Below are positions 25,137 through 32,915 of a stretch of 40,035 nt of DNA, piece after piece. The position numbers and the translations under genes are program-made. The DNA lies in the NCBI GenBank assembly GCA_030057555.1, contig JASGUU010000028.1:1-40035 (forward strand), written 5' to 3'. A model generated the notes under the pieces. That model was not told the origin of the DNA. It searched no databases and saw only the letters and a list, made by a program, of their open reading frames with translations. The stretch's first letter is position 1. Every line of letters starts with the position of its first letter. The DNA is from Bacillota bacterium. Lineage in GTDB: Bacteria; Bacillota; Clostridia; Saccharofermentanales; Fastidiosipilaceae.

Positions 25137-26124
25137 CCGGATCCGGATTCGGGCGGCGGATCTGTCGCTGCCGCCCATCCGCAGCTGGAGCGACTGGGGG
25201 CGCATCCACCGCGATACGGAGCTGTTCCGGCCGCTGGTGCGGCGGGTGCTGGAGTGTGTCGCCGACCGGGCGCTGCCCGACATTGACCCCGCTGCCGGGA
25301 TCACGGCCTGTCCGCCCGGGACGCATGCCGTCTTTCGCGCGGGGCGGGCGGTGGTCAAGCTCTATGCGCCCGCCTCCAGCGGCATCGGCAGCCGCGAGGC
25401 ACCTGTTGAATGGGAGGCGGCACGGCTCGCAGCCGCTGCCGGTGTGGCGGTCGCTGCGCAGCTCGCCCGCGGGAGCCTCGAGATTCGCGGCTGCACACTC
25501 GACTTCGCCGTTACCGCCGCCCTCAATGCCGCGGACTGGGGATGTGCATTTCCGCGGCTCCCGCCTGCGGAACAGCGGGCGGCCGCGCGGGCTTTGCGTG
25601 ATTTGACCAGCCGCCTGCATGCATATCACAACGGCCTCGCAGCCATCGACCTCGTCGCCCGGGCCGGGCGCAACGAGCGCTGGCGGCGCTTTACACCGGC
25701 CTTCAACAGCGAACGCCAGGCCTGGCTGCGCGCGCGCCGGCAGCCGGCCGCCCGGGCGGATCTCGCCCGCCGTTCCCGTCTCTGCCACGGGGATCTGACC
25801 CGCGACAACTGCCTGATCGCCCGGGAGGGGGAGGAGATCCGGCTTCAGCTGCTGGACTTCGGCGATGCCCTCATGGCCCCGCCCGCCTACGATCAGCTGC
25901 TGGTGCTGCTGGAGCTGCTGCCCGGCCACCCGCATCTCTGGACGGAGGCGCTGGACCCTCTGCCTGCCGCCGCAGAGCTCGTGGAGGCGGCGCTGCTGCA
26001 CAATTTTGCCGGCGACTTCCTGCCGCAGTTCTTTCCGGGCATCGAAAAGCTGCCGGGCCTCGAGGAGCTCGGCAGCTTCTTTAACAACTGGCTCGCCCGC
26101 GCCGCAGGCACGGCCAGGCCCTAG
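25129..26124 (+). CDS. APH/choline kinase-like phosphotransferase family protein
   Basis: A 331-residue protein with a kinase-like fold. CHGDLTRDNCLI (catalytic HGDxxxxN) and LLDFGDA (DFG-type metal site) are in the C-terminal lobe; AVVKLYAP in the N-terminal lobe has the ATP-binding lysine. This is the aminoglycoside phosphotransferase (APH) superfamily, which also includes kinases of choline, homoserine and sugars; drug resistance should not be assumed. The start is uncertain: TTG at 25129 overlaps the thrS stop, and no ATG lies near. It is probably translated with thrS. The stop codon shares CTAG with the convergent phosphofructokinase. Confidence 0.72.
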   Translation: MTSRIRIRAADLSLPPIRSWSDWGRIHRDTELFRPLVRRVLECVADRALPDIDPAAGITACPPGTHAVFRAGRAVVKLYAPASSGIGSREAPVEWEAARLAAAAGVAVAAQLARGSLEIRGCTLDFAVTAALNAADWGCAFPRLPPAEQRAAARALRDLTSRLHAYHNGLAAIDLVARAGRNERWRRFTPAFNSERQAWLRARRQPAARADLARRSRLCHGDLTRDNCLIAREGEEIRLQLLDFGDALMAPPAYDQLLVLLELLPGHPHLWTEALDPLPAAAELVEAALLHNFAGDFLPQFFPGIEKLPGLEELGSFFNNWLARAAGTARP

Positions 26125-27365
26125 GGTCGGGCCTGAACCTTCTTCAGGCGGCAGAAGCGCGGCAGACCGTCCTCCTGCGGAACATCCGAGGTTTCGGCGA
26201 TCAGGGGCAGGCAGTAGTCGATGTACTCGCTCTTGACGAAGTTGCCTTCGGCGTTGATCCACTCGCGCGGGACCTTTTTCTCATGGTTGGCAACATCGAC
26301 GAGGGGCACGAGGATGTACTCGATCTCATAGGGCACGTTCGAGACGCGCTTCATGCCGATCATGTAATCCGTCTGACCGGCGAGGGCCTGACGCACGGCC
26401 TCGGCGCCGCACTCATAGGCCTCCTCGACATCGGACTTCGAGGCGATGTGGGCGGCGCAGCGCTGCAGAAGGGAGAACTCGATGCCGCGAACCTTCGCGC
26501 CGGTCTCTTTGGCGAGGTGATCGGCGAGAACCTGGGCGGCGCCGCCGAGCTGCTTGTGGCCAAAGGCGTCGGTGGAGACCGTGCCCACGAGCTCGGGGAT
26601 GTAGCGGCCGTCGGCGGTCCGGACACCCTCTGAGACGGCGACGATGACGTTGCCCTTTTCCTGATAGATGCGCTTGACATCTTCGACGAGCTGCTCGAGA
26701 CAGAACTCGACCTCGGGGAGATAGATGAGGTCGGGACCGGCGCCCCTGGCGGCGGCGAGGACGGTGGCGGCGGTCAGCCAGCCGGCGTTTCTGCCCATCA
26801 CCTCGAGAACGGTGATCTGGCCGGTATTGTAGACATTGGCATCCTGGAAGATTTCCATTGTCGAGGTGGCGATATATTTCGCCGCGCTGGCAAAGCCCGG
26901 GCAGTGGTCCGTGCCCGCGAGGTCGTTGTCGATCGTCTTCGGCACGCCCATGACGCGCATGTCGTAGCCGGCGTCACGGACGAACTTCGAGACCTTGCTG
27001 CAGGTGTCCATGCTGTCATTGCCGCCGTTATAGAAGAAGTAGCGGATGTCGTACTTCCTGAACACTTCCAGCAGACGGCGGTAATCGCTGTCGTCCTCGT
27101 CGGGGTCGGCCAGCTTGTAGCGGACCGAGCCGAGGGAGGAGGACGGCGTGGTCTTCATGAGCTCGAGCTCGCGGGGATCCTCCTCGCTCATGTCGTAGAA
27201 AACTTCGTCGAGGATGCCGCGGATGCCGTGAGCCGCCCCGAAGACTTTCGGAATGTGCTCGCTGTGCTTCAGCGCCTCAATGATGACACCGGCCGCGCTC
27301 GCGTTGATGACGGCGGTCGGTCCGCCGGACTGACCGATAATCGCGTTGCCCCTCAAAACTGTCAT
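26121..27365 (-). CDS. 6-phosphofructokinase, pyrophosphate-dependent type
   Basis: A 414-residue phosphofructokinase. It carries GGNDS (114-118), with Asp at the place of E. coli PfkA Gly104, and PKTIDND (142-148), with Lys at the place of Gly124. That combination is the established marker for use of pyrophosphate instead of ATP. The enzyme would phosphorylate fructose 6-phosphate reversibly in glycolysis. I chose the ATG at 27365 because GGAGG lies seven bases upstream. A second phosphofructokinase with the ATP-type residue is at 38778. Confidence 0.9.
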   Translation of the reverse strand: MTVLRGNAIIGQSGGPTAVINASAAGVIIEALKHSEHIPKVFGAAHGIRGILDEVFYDMSEEDPRELELMKTTPSSSLGSVRYKLADPDEDDSDYRRLLEVFRKYDIRYFFYNGGNDSMDTCSKVSKFVRDAGYDMRVMGVPKTIDNDLAGTDHCPGFASAAKYIATSTMEIFQDANVYNTGQITVLEVMGRNAGWLTAATVLAAARGAGPDLIYLPEVEFCLEQLVEDVKRIYQEKGNVIVAVSEGVRTADGRYIPELVGTVSTDAFGHKQLGGAAQVLADHLAKETGAKVRGIEFSLLQRCAAHIASKSDVEEAYECGAEAVRQALAGQTDYMIGMKRVSNVPYEIEYILVPLVDVANHEKKVPREWINAEGNFVKSEYIDYCLPLIAETSDVPQEDGLPRFCRLKKVQARP

Positions 27366-27397
27366 GTGAGAACCTCCATGTTTTGCGTGTTTGCCCA

Positions 27398-27415
27398 TGT
27401 CTCACAGTAGAGACA
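27398..27415. promoter_or_regulatory. Short palindrome in the divergent pfp/hflK gap
   Basis: TGTCTC-ACAGTA-GAGACA is a 6-6-6 perfect inverted repeat, 33 bases upstream of the phosphofructokinase start. It may be an operator or a leader hairpin on the minus strand. No regulator can be named. Confidence 0.35.
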
Positions 27416-27446
27416 CAAAATCGTGACTATTTTATCATAGCTGCTT

Positions 27447-27455
27447 TGTTATACT
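27447..27455 (+). promoter_or_regulatory. Extended -10 promoter of hflKC
   Basis: TGTTATACT is a good extended -10 element, matching in form the one before moxR at 3570. Transcription would start near 27462, about 32 bases before the hflK ATG. No -35 box is evident. Confidence 0.55.
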
Positions 27456-27493
27456 GACCAGCGTTCCAGAGAGAAGACAGACAAGGAGCGAAG

Positions 27494-28696
27494 ATGGCAA
27501 ATCAACAACCGGCAGGTCAGGATCCGGCCGAACTGATCGCCGAACTCAAGCGCCGCTGGCAGCAGCTGGCAGGCGGTTTCCAGCGCCGCCGCCGCCCTGC
27601 CTCACCGCCGCCCGGCCAGACGTCGGGCTCTCCGCGCCCGGCCCGGCCGGGCTCGAAGCGCCGCCTCCTGCTGCGCATTCCCGTGATCCTCGTGGTCCTG
27701 CTTGTCGGCTGGCTGCTGTGGACCAGCTGGTATACGGTGAACGAGTATGAGCAGGCGGTCGTGACGACCTTCGGCCGCTATACGGCCACTGTGTCGGCAG
27801 GACTGCATTTCAAGCTGCCCTGGCCGCTGCAGGACGCCGTCATGGTGCCGGCCAACCGCACCCACAAGCTCGAGCTCGGCTACCGCCAGCTGGCTGATGA
27901 CAGCTATGTCTCGGTGCCCGAGGAGAGTCTCATGATCACCGGCGACATGAACGTCGTATCGATCGACTTCTTTGTCGAGTGGCGCATCTCCGATCCCTAT
28001 CGCTATCTCTATGCCTCCTCCAATCCCGAGGCGGTGCTGAAGAACATGCTCCAGAGCTCGGTGCGCTCGGTGGTCGGTACACGTTCGATCGACGACACCC
28101 TGACGACGGGGAAGATCGGCATCCAGGCCGATGTCCAGACCCTGCTCAATGACAAGCTCTCCGCCAACGATATCGGCATCCAGATCATCGATGTGAAGGT
28201 CAACGATTCCGAGCCGCCAACCGAGGAGGTCGCCCGCGCCTTCCGCGATGTCGAGACGGCGAAGCAGGAGAAGGACACCGCGATCAACCAGGCGAACCAG
28301 TACCAGAACCGCGTGCTGCCGCAGGCGAGGGGTGACGCCGATGCCATCGTGCGGCGCGCCGAGGCCGCGAAACAGTCGCGCCTGAACGAGGCCAGCGGCG
28401 AGCACGACCGTTTTGTCGCCATCTACTCCGAGTACCGTAACTATCCCCTGATCACGAGGCAGCGCATGTACCTCGAGGCCATCGAGGATATTCTGCCCGG
28501 CGTCCGCGTCATCATCGACGACGGCAGCGGGATCACGAAGCTGCTGCCGCTGGACAGCTTCAGCCAGCCCGAGACGCTGCAGCCGGAGAGCACCGTCCCA
28601 TCGTGGACGACCGAGCCCGCACCAACTCCAACGCCGACACCGGTACCGGCTCCGACGCCGGAGCCCGAAGTCTGGGAAGAGGAGGATGCAGGATGA
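27494..28696 (+). CDS. hflK: SPFH/band-7 membrane protein HflK
   Basis: A 400-residue SPFH protein, the HflK half of the HflKC complex that surrounds and modulates the membrane protease FtsH. A basic, proline-rich cytosolic N-terminus (1-55) is followed by a membrane helix (about 59-77) and the band-7 domain, beginning YTVNEYEQAVVTTFGRY...AGLHFKLPWPLQ, then a coiled coil (VARAFRDVETAKQEKDTAINQANQYQ). The C-terminus has a threonine-proline-rich tail (PTPTPTPVPAPTPEPE) ending in acidic residues. AAGGAG is seven bases before the ATG. hflC starts within its stop (ATGA overlap). No ftsH is in the window. Confidence 0.93.
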   Translation: MANQQPAGQDPAELIAELKRRWQQLAGGFQRRRRPASPPPGQTSGSPRPARPGSKRRLLLRIPVILVVLLVGWLLWTSWYTVNEYEQAVVTTFGRYTATVSAGLHFKLPWPLQDAVMVPANRTHKLELGYRQLADDSYVSVPEESLMITGDMNVVSIDFFVEWRISDPYRYLYASSNPEAVLKNMLQSSVRSVVGTRSIDDTLTTGKIGIQADVQTLLNDKLSANDIGIQIIDVKVNDSEPPTEEVARAFRDVETAKQEKDTAINQANQYQNRVLPQARGDADAIVRRAEAAKQSRLNEASGEHDRFVAIYSEYRNYPLITRQRMYLEAIEDILPGVRVIIDDGSGITKLLPLDSFSQPETLQPESTVPSWTTEPAPTPTPTPVPAPTPEPEVWEEEDAG

Positions 28697-29613
28697 AACG
28701 GAAGGTTTTCGGCGTAGTCGGCATCGTAATCCTCGTCGCCGCCGTGATCACCATATTCAACGGCCTGTTCATCGTCCATGAGGGCGAATACGGCTTTGTC
28801 ACCCAGTTTGGCGCCATCGTCCGCATCGAGGAGACGCCCGGCCTGAAGTTCAAGATCCCCTTCATTCAGGAATCGAACACGATGACAAAGAAGATGATGG
28901 TCTACGACATCAATCCCTCGGAAGTCCTGACAGAGGATAAAAAGGCGATGGTCGTCGACAGCTACGCGCTCTGGCAGATCCAGGATGTCACCACCTTCGT
29001 GCGCACGCTCGGCAACCTCGCCGAGATGAACAAGCGCATCGACGCCTCCGTCTATTCCGTGATCAAGAACATCATGGGCACCATGGCCCAGGACGAAATC
29101 ATCACCGATGAGGAGACCAGCCGCAACAGCCTCAATCAGCAGATCACCGAGATCGTCCGCGAGCAGCTGCAGGGCTACGGCGTCGCCATCCATGCGGTCG
29201 AAATCCGCCGCTACGACCTGCCCGACGACAACCTCTCGGCCGTCTACAACCGCATGATTTCCGAGCGCGCCCAGATCGCCGCGATGTACAAGGCCGACGG
29301 CGAATACCAGGCCAACATCATCCGCAACCGTACGGACAAGGACGTCGAAATCGCCCTCGGCGAGGCCCGCGCCGCCGCCGAGCGCCTGGCCGGCGAGGGC
29401 GAGCAGGGCTACATCCAGACGATGTCCGAGATCTATTCCGATCCCGACATGGCCTCCTTCTACACCTTCGTCCGAGAACTGGAGGCGCTCCAGCGTTCAC
29501 TCGCCGGCACGGGACAGAAGACCGTTGTACTGGGCCCGGACAATCCGATCGCCCGCATCCTTTCGGGACTCGAGGCGACTCTTCCCGAGGCCGAGGCTGA
29601 CAGGGTGCCGTGA
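28693..29613 (+). CDS. hflC: SPFH/band-7 membrane protein HflC
   Basis: A 306-residue SPFH protein, partner of HflK. One N-terminal membrane helix (about 5-23) is followed by the band-7 domain (IVHEGEYGFVTQFGAIVR...PGLKFKIPFIQ) and a helical region (VYNRMISERAQIAAMYKADGE) typical of HflC. It begins four bases inside the hflK stop, so translation is coupled. The downstream MATE gene also overlaps its stop (TGATG), making an unusual three-gene run. Confidence 0.93.
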   Translation: MKRKVFGVVGIVILVAAVITIFNGLFIVHEGEYGFVTQFGAIVRIEETPGLKFKIPFIQESNTMTKKMMVYDINPSEVLTEDKKAMVVDSYALWQIQDVTTFVRTLGNLAEMNKRIDASVYSVIKNIMGTMAQDEIITDEETSRNSLNQQITEIVREQLQGYGVAIHAVEIRRYDLPDDNLSAVYNRMISERAQIAAMYKADGEYQANIIRNRTDKDVEIALGEARAAAERLAGEGEQGYIQTMSEIYSDPDMASFYTFVRELEALQRSLAGTGQKTVVLGPDNPIARILSGLEATLPEAEADRVP

Positions 29614-30995
29614 TGCGCAGCAGCGTAGCCACCGAGATCACCGAGGGCGTCATCTGGCGCCAGATCCTGCGCTATGCGACGCCCATCCTGCTCTCGAACC
29701 TCCTGCAGCACGGCTACAGCACCGTTAATCTCCTGATTGTCGGCCGCCATGCCGACCATGCCGCCATGGCCGCCATCGGGTCGACGGGCGCACTCGGCAT
29801 GCTGGTCACCGGGCTCTTCATCGGGCTCGGCACCGGCGCCTCGGTCGTGATGGCCCAGAGCTACGGCGCCCGCGATCACGAGCGGGTCCACCGCACCGTC
29901 CATACGAGCCTCGCCATGGCCCTGCTCGGCGGCGCCTTTCTGACGCTGGTCGGAATTCTCCTGACCCCGGTCATGCTGCGCCTGCTGGGCACACCGCCGG
30001 ACGTCTATGGCGGCGCCTGCGTCTACATGCGCATCTACTTCGCCGGCATCATCCCCTCGCTGGTCTACAACTACGGCTCGGCCCTGCTGCGCGCCGTCGG
30101 CGATTCGCGCCGACCGCTCTACTTTCTCGCCACTGCCGCCGTCGCGAATATTCTGCTCTCCTGGTTTTTCGTGGCCGTCTGCCGCTGGGGCGTATTCGGC
30201 GCCGGCCTCGCGACCGCCCTCGCGCAGCTGCTCGCCGCTGTCCTCACCGTGTCCAGTCTGATGCGTGCCAACGCCAGCTACCGCCTGCATCCCCGCGAGC
30301 TCGCCTTCGACGCCGCGATCGTACGTGCGAGCCTCGCCATTGGGGTTCCCAGCGGCGTGCAGGCGATGCTGATGTCCCTCTCCAACGCCTTCATTCAGTC
30401 ACGCATCAACCAGTTCGGCAGCGAGGCGGTCGCCGGAGCCACCGCCGCCAATCTCATCGACGGCCACCTCTACGTGCTGATGAATGCCTTCGGCCTCGCC
30501 GCGACCACCTTCACCGGCCAGAACATCGGTGCCGGAAAGCCCGGGCGTGTCCGCCGCGGCACCCTCATCGTTCTCGCCATGAGCATCGCCACGTCTTTTC
30601 TTATCGGCCTCCCGATCGGGGCCAACATGATGTCGCTGCTTTCCCTGTTTTCCGACGATGCCAGGGTGTTAGAATGTGGCCTGACGATGCTCAGCTACTA
30701 CCCGACGCTCTACTGGCTCTTTGCCATAGGAGAGGTGCTCTCCGGCGTCATCCGTGGCAGCGGCCGGGCTCAGGTGCCCATGCTGGCGACGCTGGTTTGC
30801 ATGACCGGCTTCCGCTTTGCCTGGAACCTCACGGTCCTGCCCGTTGTCCGGAGCTTCGATGTGCTCGCCGTCAGCTATCCGCTCTCCTGGATGCTGGTGG
30901 CCATCGTGATGTCGCTCTACTACTGTTTCGGCCGCTGGCTGCGGACCCCGGATGGCAGGTGGCTGCGCCTGAGGGATATGCGGACAAATACATAG
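29613..30995 (+). CDS. MATE family multidrug/cation exporter
   Basis: A 460-residue polytopic transporter with about twelve membrane segments in two similar halves. Typical MATE features are seen at the start (ILRYATPILLSNLLQHGYSTVNLLIVGRHA), the conserved glycine-rich GLFIGLGTGASVVMAQSYGA, and the second-half FGLAATTFTGQNIGAGKPGRVRRG. Substrate and coupling ion (Na+ or H+) cannot be told. The ATG at 29613 overlaps the hflC stop; a GTG three bases earlier is possible. The next gene follows after 51 bases with its own ribosome site. Confidence 0.93.
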   Translation: MRSSVATEITEGVIWRQILRYATPILLSNLLQHGYSTVNLLIVGRHADHAAMAAIGSTGALGMLVTGLFIGLGTGASVVMAQSYGARDHERVHRTVHTSLAMALLGGAFLTLVGILLTPVMLRLLGTPPDVYGGACVYMRIYFAGIIPSLVYNYGSALLRAVGDSRRPLYFLATAAVANILLSWFFVAVCRWGVFGAGLATALAQLLAAVLTVSSLMRANASYRLHPRELAFDAAIVRASLAIGVPSGVQAMLMSLSNAFIQSRINQFGSEAVAGATAANLIDGHLYVLMNAFGLAATTFTGQNIGAGKPGRVRRGTLIVLAMSIATSFLIGLPIGANMMSLLSLFSDDARVLECGLTMLSYYPTLYWLFAIGEVLSGVIRGSGRAQVPMLATLVCMTGFRFAWNLTVLPVVRSFDVLAVSYPLSWMLVAIVMSLYYCFGRWLRTPDGRWLRLRDMRTNT

Positions 30996-31046
30996 GCCGG
31001 AGCCCGGCAGGCCCAGCGCGCCCGGGCGGCCAAAGGAGGATTTTGC

Positions 31047-32576
31047 ATGCTTAACGAGCAGGGAATCTGGATCGGCCAGTCGTCGGAGCGGGCGGCCGTG
31101 CTGCTGCCGCAGATGGCGAACCGTCATGGCCTCATCGCCGGCGCGACCGGCACCGGCAAGACCGTGACCACCCGTCTCCTCGCCGAGGGCTTCTCGGAGC
31201 TGGGCATACCGGTCTTTCTCGCGGATGTGAAGGGCGACCTCTCCGGCCTCGCCAGGGCCGGCGGCCAGAGCGAGACGGTCAGCGAACGCGCCCGGCGGCT
31301 CGGTCTCGACCCGCTCACACCTGACGCTTATCCCGTCACCTTCTGGGATGTCTATCAGAAGACCGGCATTCCGCTGCGGGCCACCGTCGCCGATGTCGGC
31401 CCCATTCTGCTGGCGCGCATGCTCGACCTGAACGAGACGCAGGCCGGTGTCCTCAGCATCGCTTTCCGCATCGCCGATGAGAACGGCTGGGCCCTCCTGG
31501 ACCTCGCGGATCTGCGCACCATGCTCGCCCATGTCGCCGCGGAGCGCGGGGAGATCCAGCTGCGCTACGGCAACGTCTCGCCGTCTTCCGTCGGCGCCAT
31601 CCAGCGGCGCCTCCTGCAGCTGGAGGACCAGGGTGGCGAGCTGTTCTTCGGGGAGCCGATGCTGCAGCTCGAGGATCTGCTGGCGACCGACCGCGACGGC
31701 CGCGGCCGCATCCACATACTCGACGCGGTTGAGCTGGCCCGTCAGCCGCTTTTGTATTCCACGCTGCTGCTGTGGATGCTCTCCGAACTCTACGAGAATC
31801 TGCCCGAAGTCGGCGATCTCACGAAGCCGCGCCTTGTCCTCTTCTTCGACGAGGCCCATCTGCTCTTCACCGGCACCGACGGTGATCTCCTCGAGCGCAT
31901 CACCCAGGTGATCCGTCTCATCCGCTCAAAGGGCGTCGGCATCTTTTTCGCGACCCAGAATCCCCGCGATATCCCGGACGCCGTGGCCGCCCAGCTCGGC
32001 AACCGCATCCAGCATGCCCTGCGCGCCTGGACCCCGGCCGAGATGCGGGCCGTCTCCGCGGCCGCCGACTCCTTCCGAGCCAATCCCGCCTTCTCGACGC
32101 AGGAAGTCATCACCACGCTGGAGACGGGAGAGGCCCTGATCTCGCTGCTCGATGCCGACGGCGTCCCGACTGTCGTCGAGCGCTGTCTCGTACTGCCGCC
32201 GGCCTCGTCGCTCGAACTCCTTGATCCCCAGGAGCGCCTGCGCCTCGTTGTCGCCGACCCGCTCTACGATCGCTATGCCGATACCATCGACCCGGAGAGC
32301 GCCCACGAAATCCTGACCGCCCGCATCGAAGAGGCCGAAGCCGCCGCGGCGGAGGCGGAGGAGGCGGCGGTGCGCCAGAAGCAGGAGCGGGAGGAGGCGC
32401 GCCTGGCCACCATTGAAAAGCGCGAGGCCGCCCGTGAGGAGAGGGAGGCCCGGCGGGAGAAGGAGAAGAAGTACGGCTGGCTCACGCGCATGTCCAACTC
32501 CGCCGTCAGCGCCATCGGGCGCGAGATCGGCCGCAATCTCGTGCGCGGAGTTCTGGGCGGCTTCAAAAAGAAGTAG
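31047..32576 (+). CDS. HerA/YjgR-like ATPase (DUF853)
   Basis: A 509-residue P-loop NTPase of the HerA/FtsK superfamily, DUF853 type, like E. coli YjgR. Walker A is AGATGTGKTVTT (31-42), VFLADVKGDLSGL follows, Walker B is LVLFFDEAHLLF (Asp268-Glu269), and a sensor FFATQNPRDIP is present. The C-terminus (about 415-475) is a highly charged helical region rich in Glu, Arg and Ala, ending in a basic tail. Cellular role is not established; DNA translocation is suggested by the family. AAAGGAGGA precedes the ATG. Confidence 0.9.
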   Translation: MLNEQGIWIGQSSERAAVLLPQMANRHGLIAGATGTGKTVTTRLLAEGFSELGIPVFLADVKGDLSGLARAGGQSETVSERARRLGLDPLTPDAYPVTFWDVYQKTGIPLRATVADVGPILLARMLDLNETQAGVLSIAFRIADENGWALLDLADLRTMLAHVAAERGEIQLRYGNVSPSSVGAIQRRLLQLEDQGGELFFGEPMLQLEDLLATDRDGRGRIHILDAVELARQPLLYSTLLLWMLSELYENLPEVGDLTKPRLVLFFDEAHLLFTGTDGDLLERITQVIRLIRSKGVGIFFATQNPRDIPDAVAAQLGNRIQHALRAWTPAEMRAVSAAADSFRANPAFSTQEVITTLETGEALISLLDADGVPTVVERCLVLPPASSLELLDPQERLRLVVADPLYDRYADTIDPESAHEILTARIEEAEAAAAEAEEAAVRQKQEREEARLATIEKREAAREEREARREKEKKYGWLTRMSNSAVSAIGREIGRNLVRGVLGGFKKK

Positions 32577-32636
32577 CCCGCCCGCCGCGCTGTACGGCCG
32601 CCGGACAGCGGCTTTGTCGGCGGACTGGGCAGCCTC

Positions 32637-32850
32637 TGTGCATAAGCCGGTTGTGAGCAGAAAAGCAACTTATCCACGGAAACTAGTGCATAAGTTGCTT
32701 TTTTGAGCCGGAAGTCACCACTCGAAACGAGTTTTGTGCAAATATCCAATCTGTACACGCCGGAAATGCCCACAAGTCGAATTTGTGTGCACTGCATAAT
32801 ATACCCAGGTTAATGCGTGCTGTTTTTTCGTGCGCTTTGGCTGCGAAAGC
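32637..32850 (+). repeat. Dispersed intergenic repeat, copy B
   Basis: Second copy of the element at 10154-10362, same strand, about 70% identical over 200 bases by eye. Conserved order: GTGAGCAG, CAACTT, CACGG, GCATAAGTTG, TGAGCC, TCACCACTC, TTTTGT, GCCGGAA, CACTGCATA, TACCCAG. It is more AT-rich than its surroundings and has no coding potential. It fills most of the 339-base gap between the HerA-like gene and the convergent CorC gene. TTATCCACGG at 32670-32679 resembles a DnaA box with one mismatch. Confidence 0.75.
32665..32704 (+). terminator. Terminator-like hairpin inside repeat copy B
   Basis: GCAACTTAT (32665-32673) pairs perfectly with ATAAGTTGC (32690-32698) over nine bases, followed directly by TTTTTT. 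It could end transcription of the HerA-like gene, whose stop is 89 bases upstream. The 16-base loop is long for a simple terminator, and the stem is AT-rich. Confidence 0.5.
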
Positions 32851-32915
32851 TGAAAAACGGTTCAACATGCGCCGCTGTCCTCTCACAGACCATGTCAGCG
32901 CGTGCCGCCCGGCCT

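Noticed and set aside
23205-25358. Long antisense reading frame opposite thrS
   Set aside because: The plus-strand synthetase is unmistakable; the antisense frame is low complexity and lacks a ribosome site.
25129-26124. Aminoglycoside resistance gene
   Set aside because: Only the kinase fold is supported; the family contains many metabolic kinases and the thrS context points to metabolism.
32637-32850. Replication origin at repeat copy B
   Set aside because: Only one near-match to a DnaA box is present, there is no dnaA or dnaN nearby, and a similar copy exists at 10154-10362.
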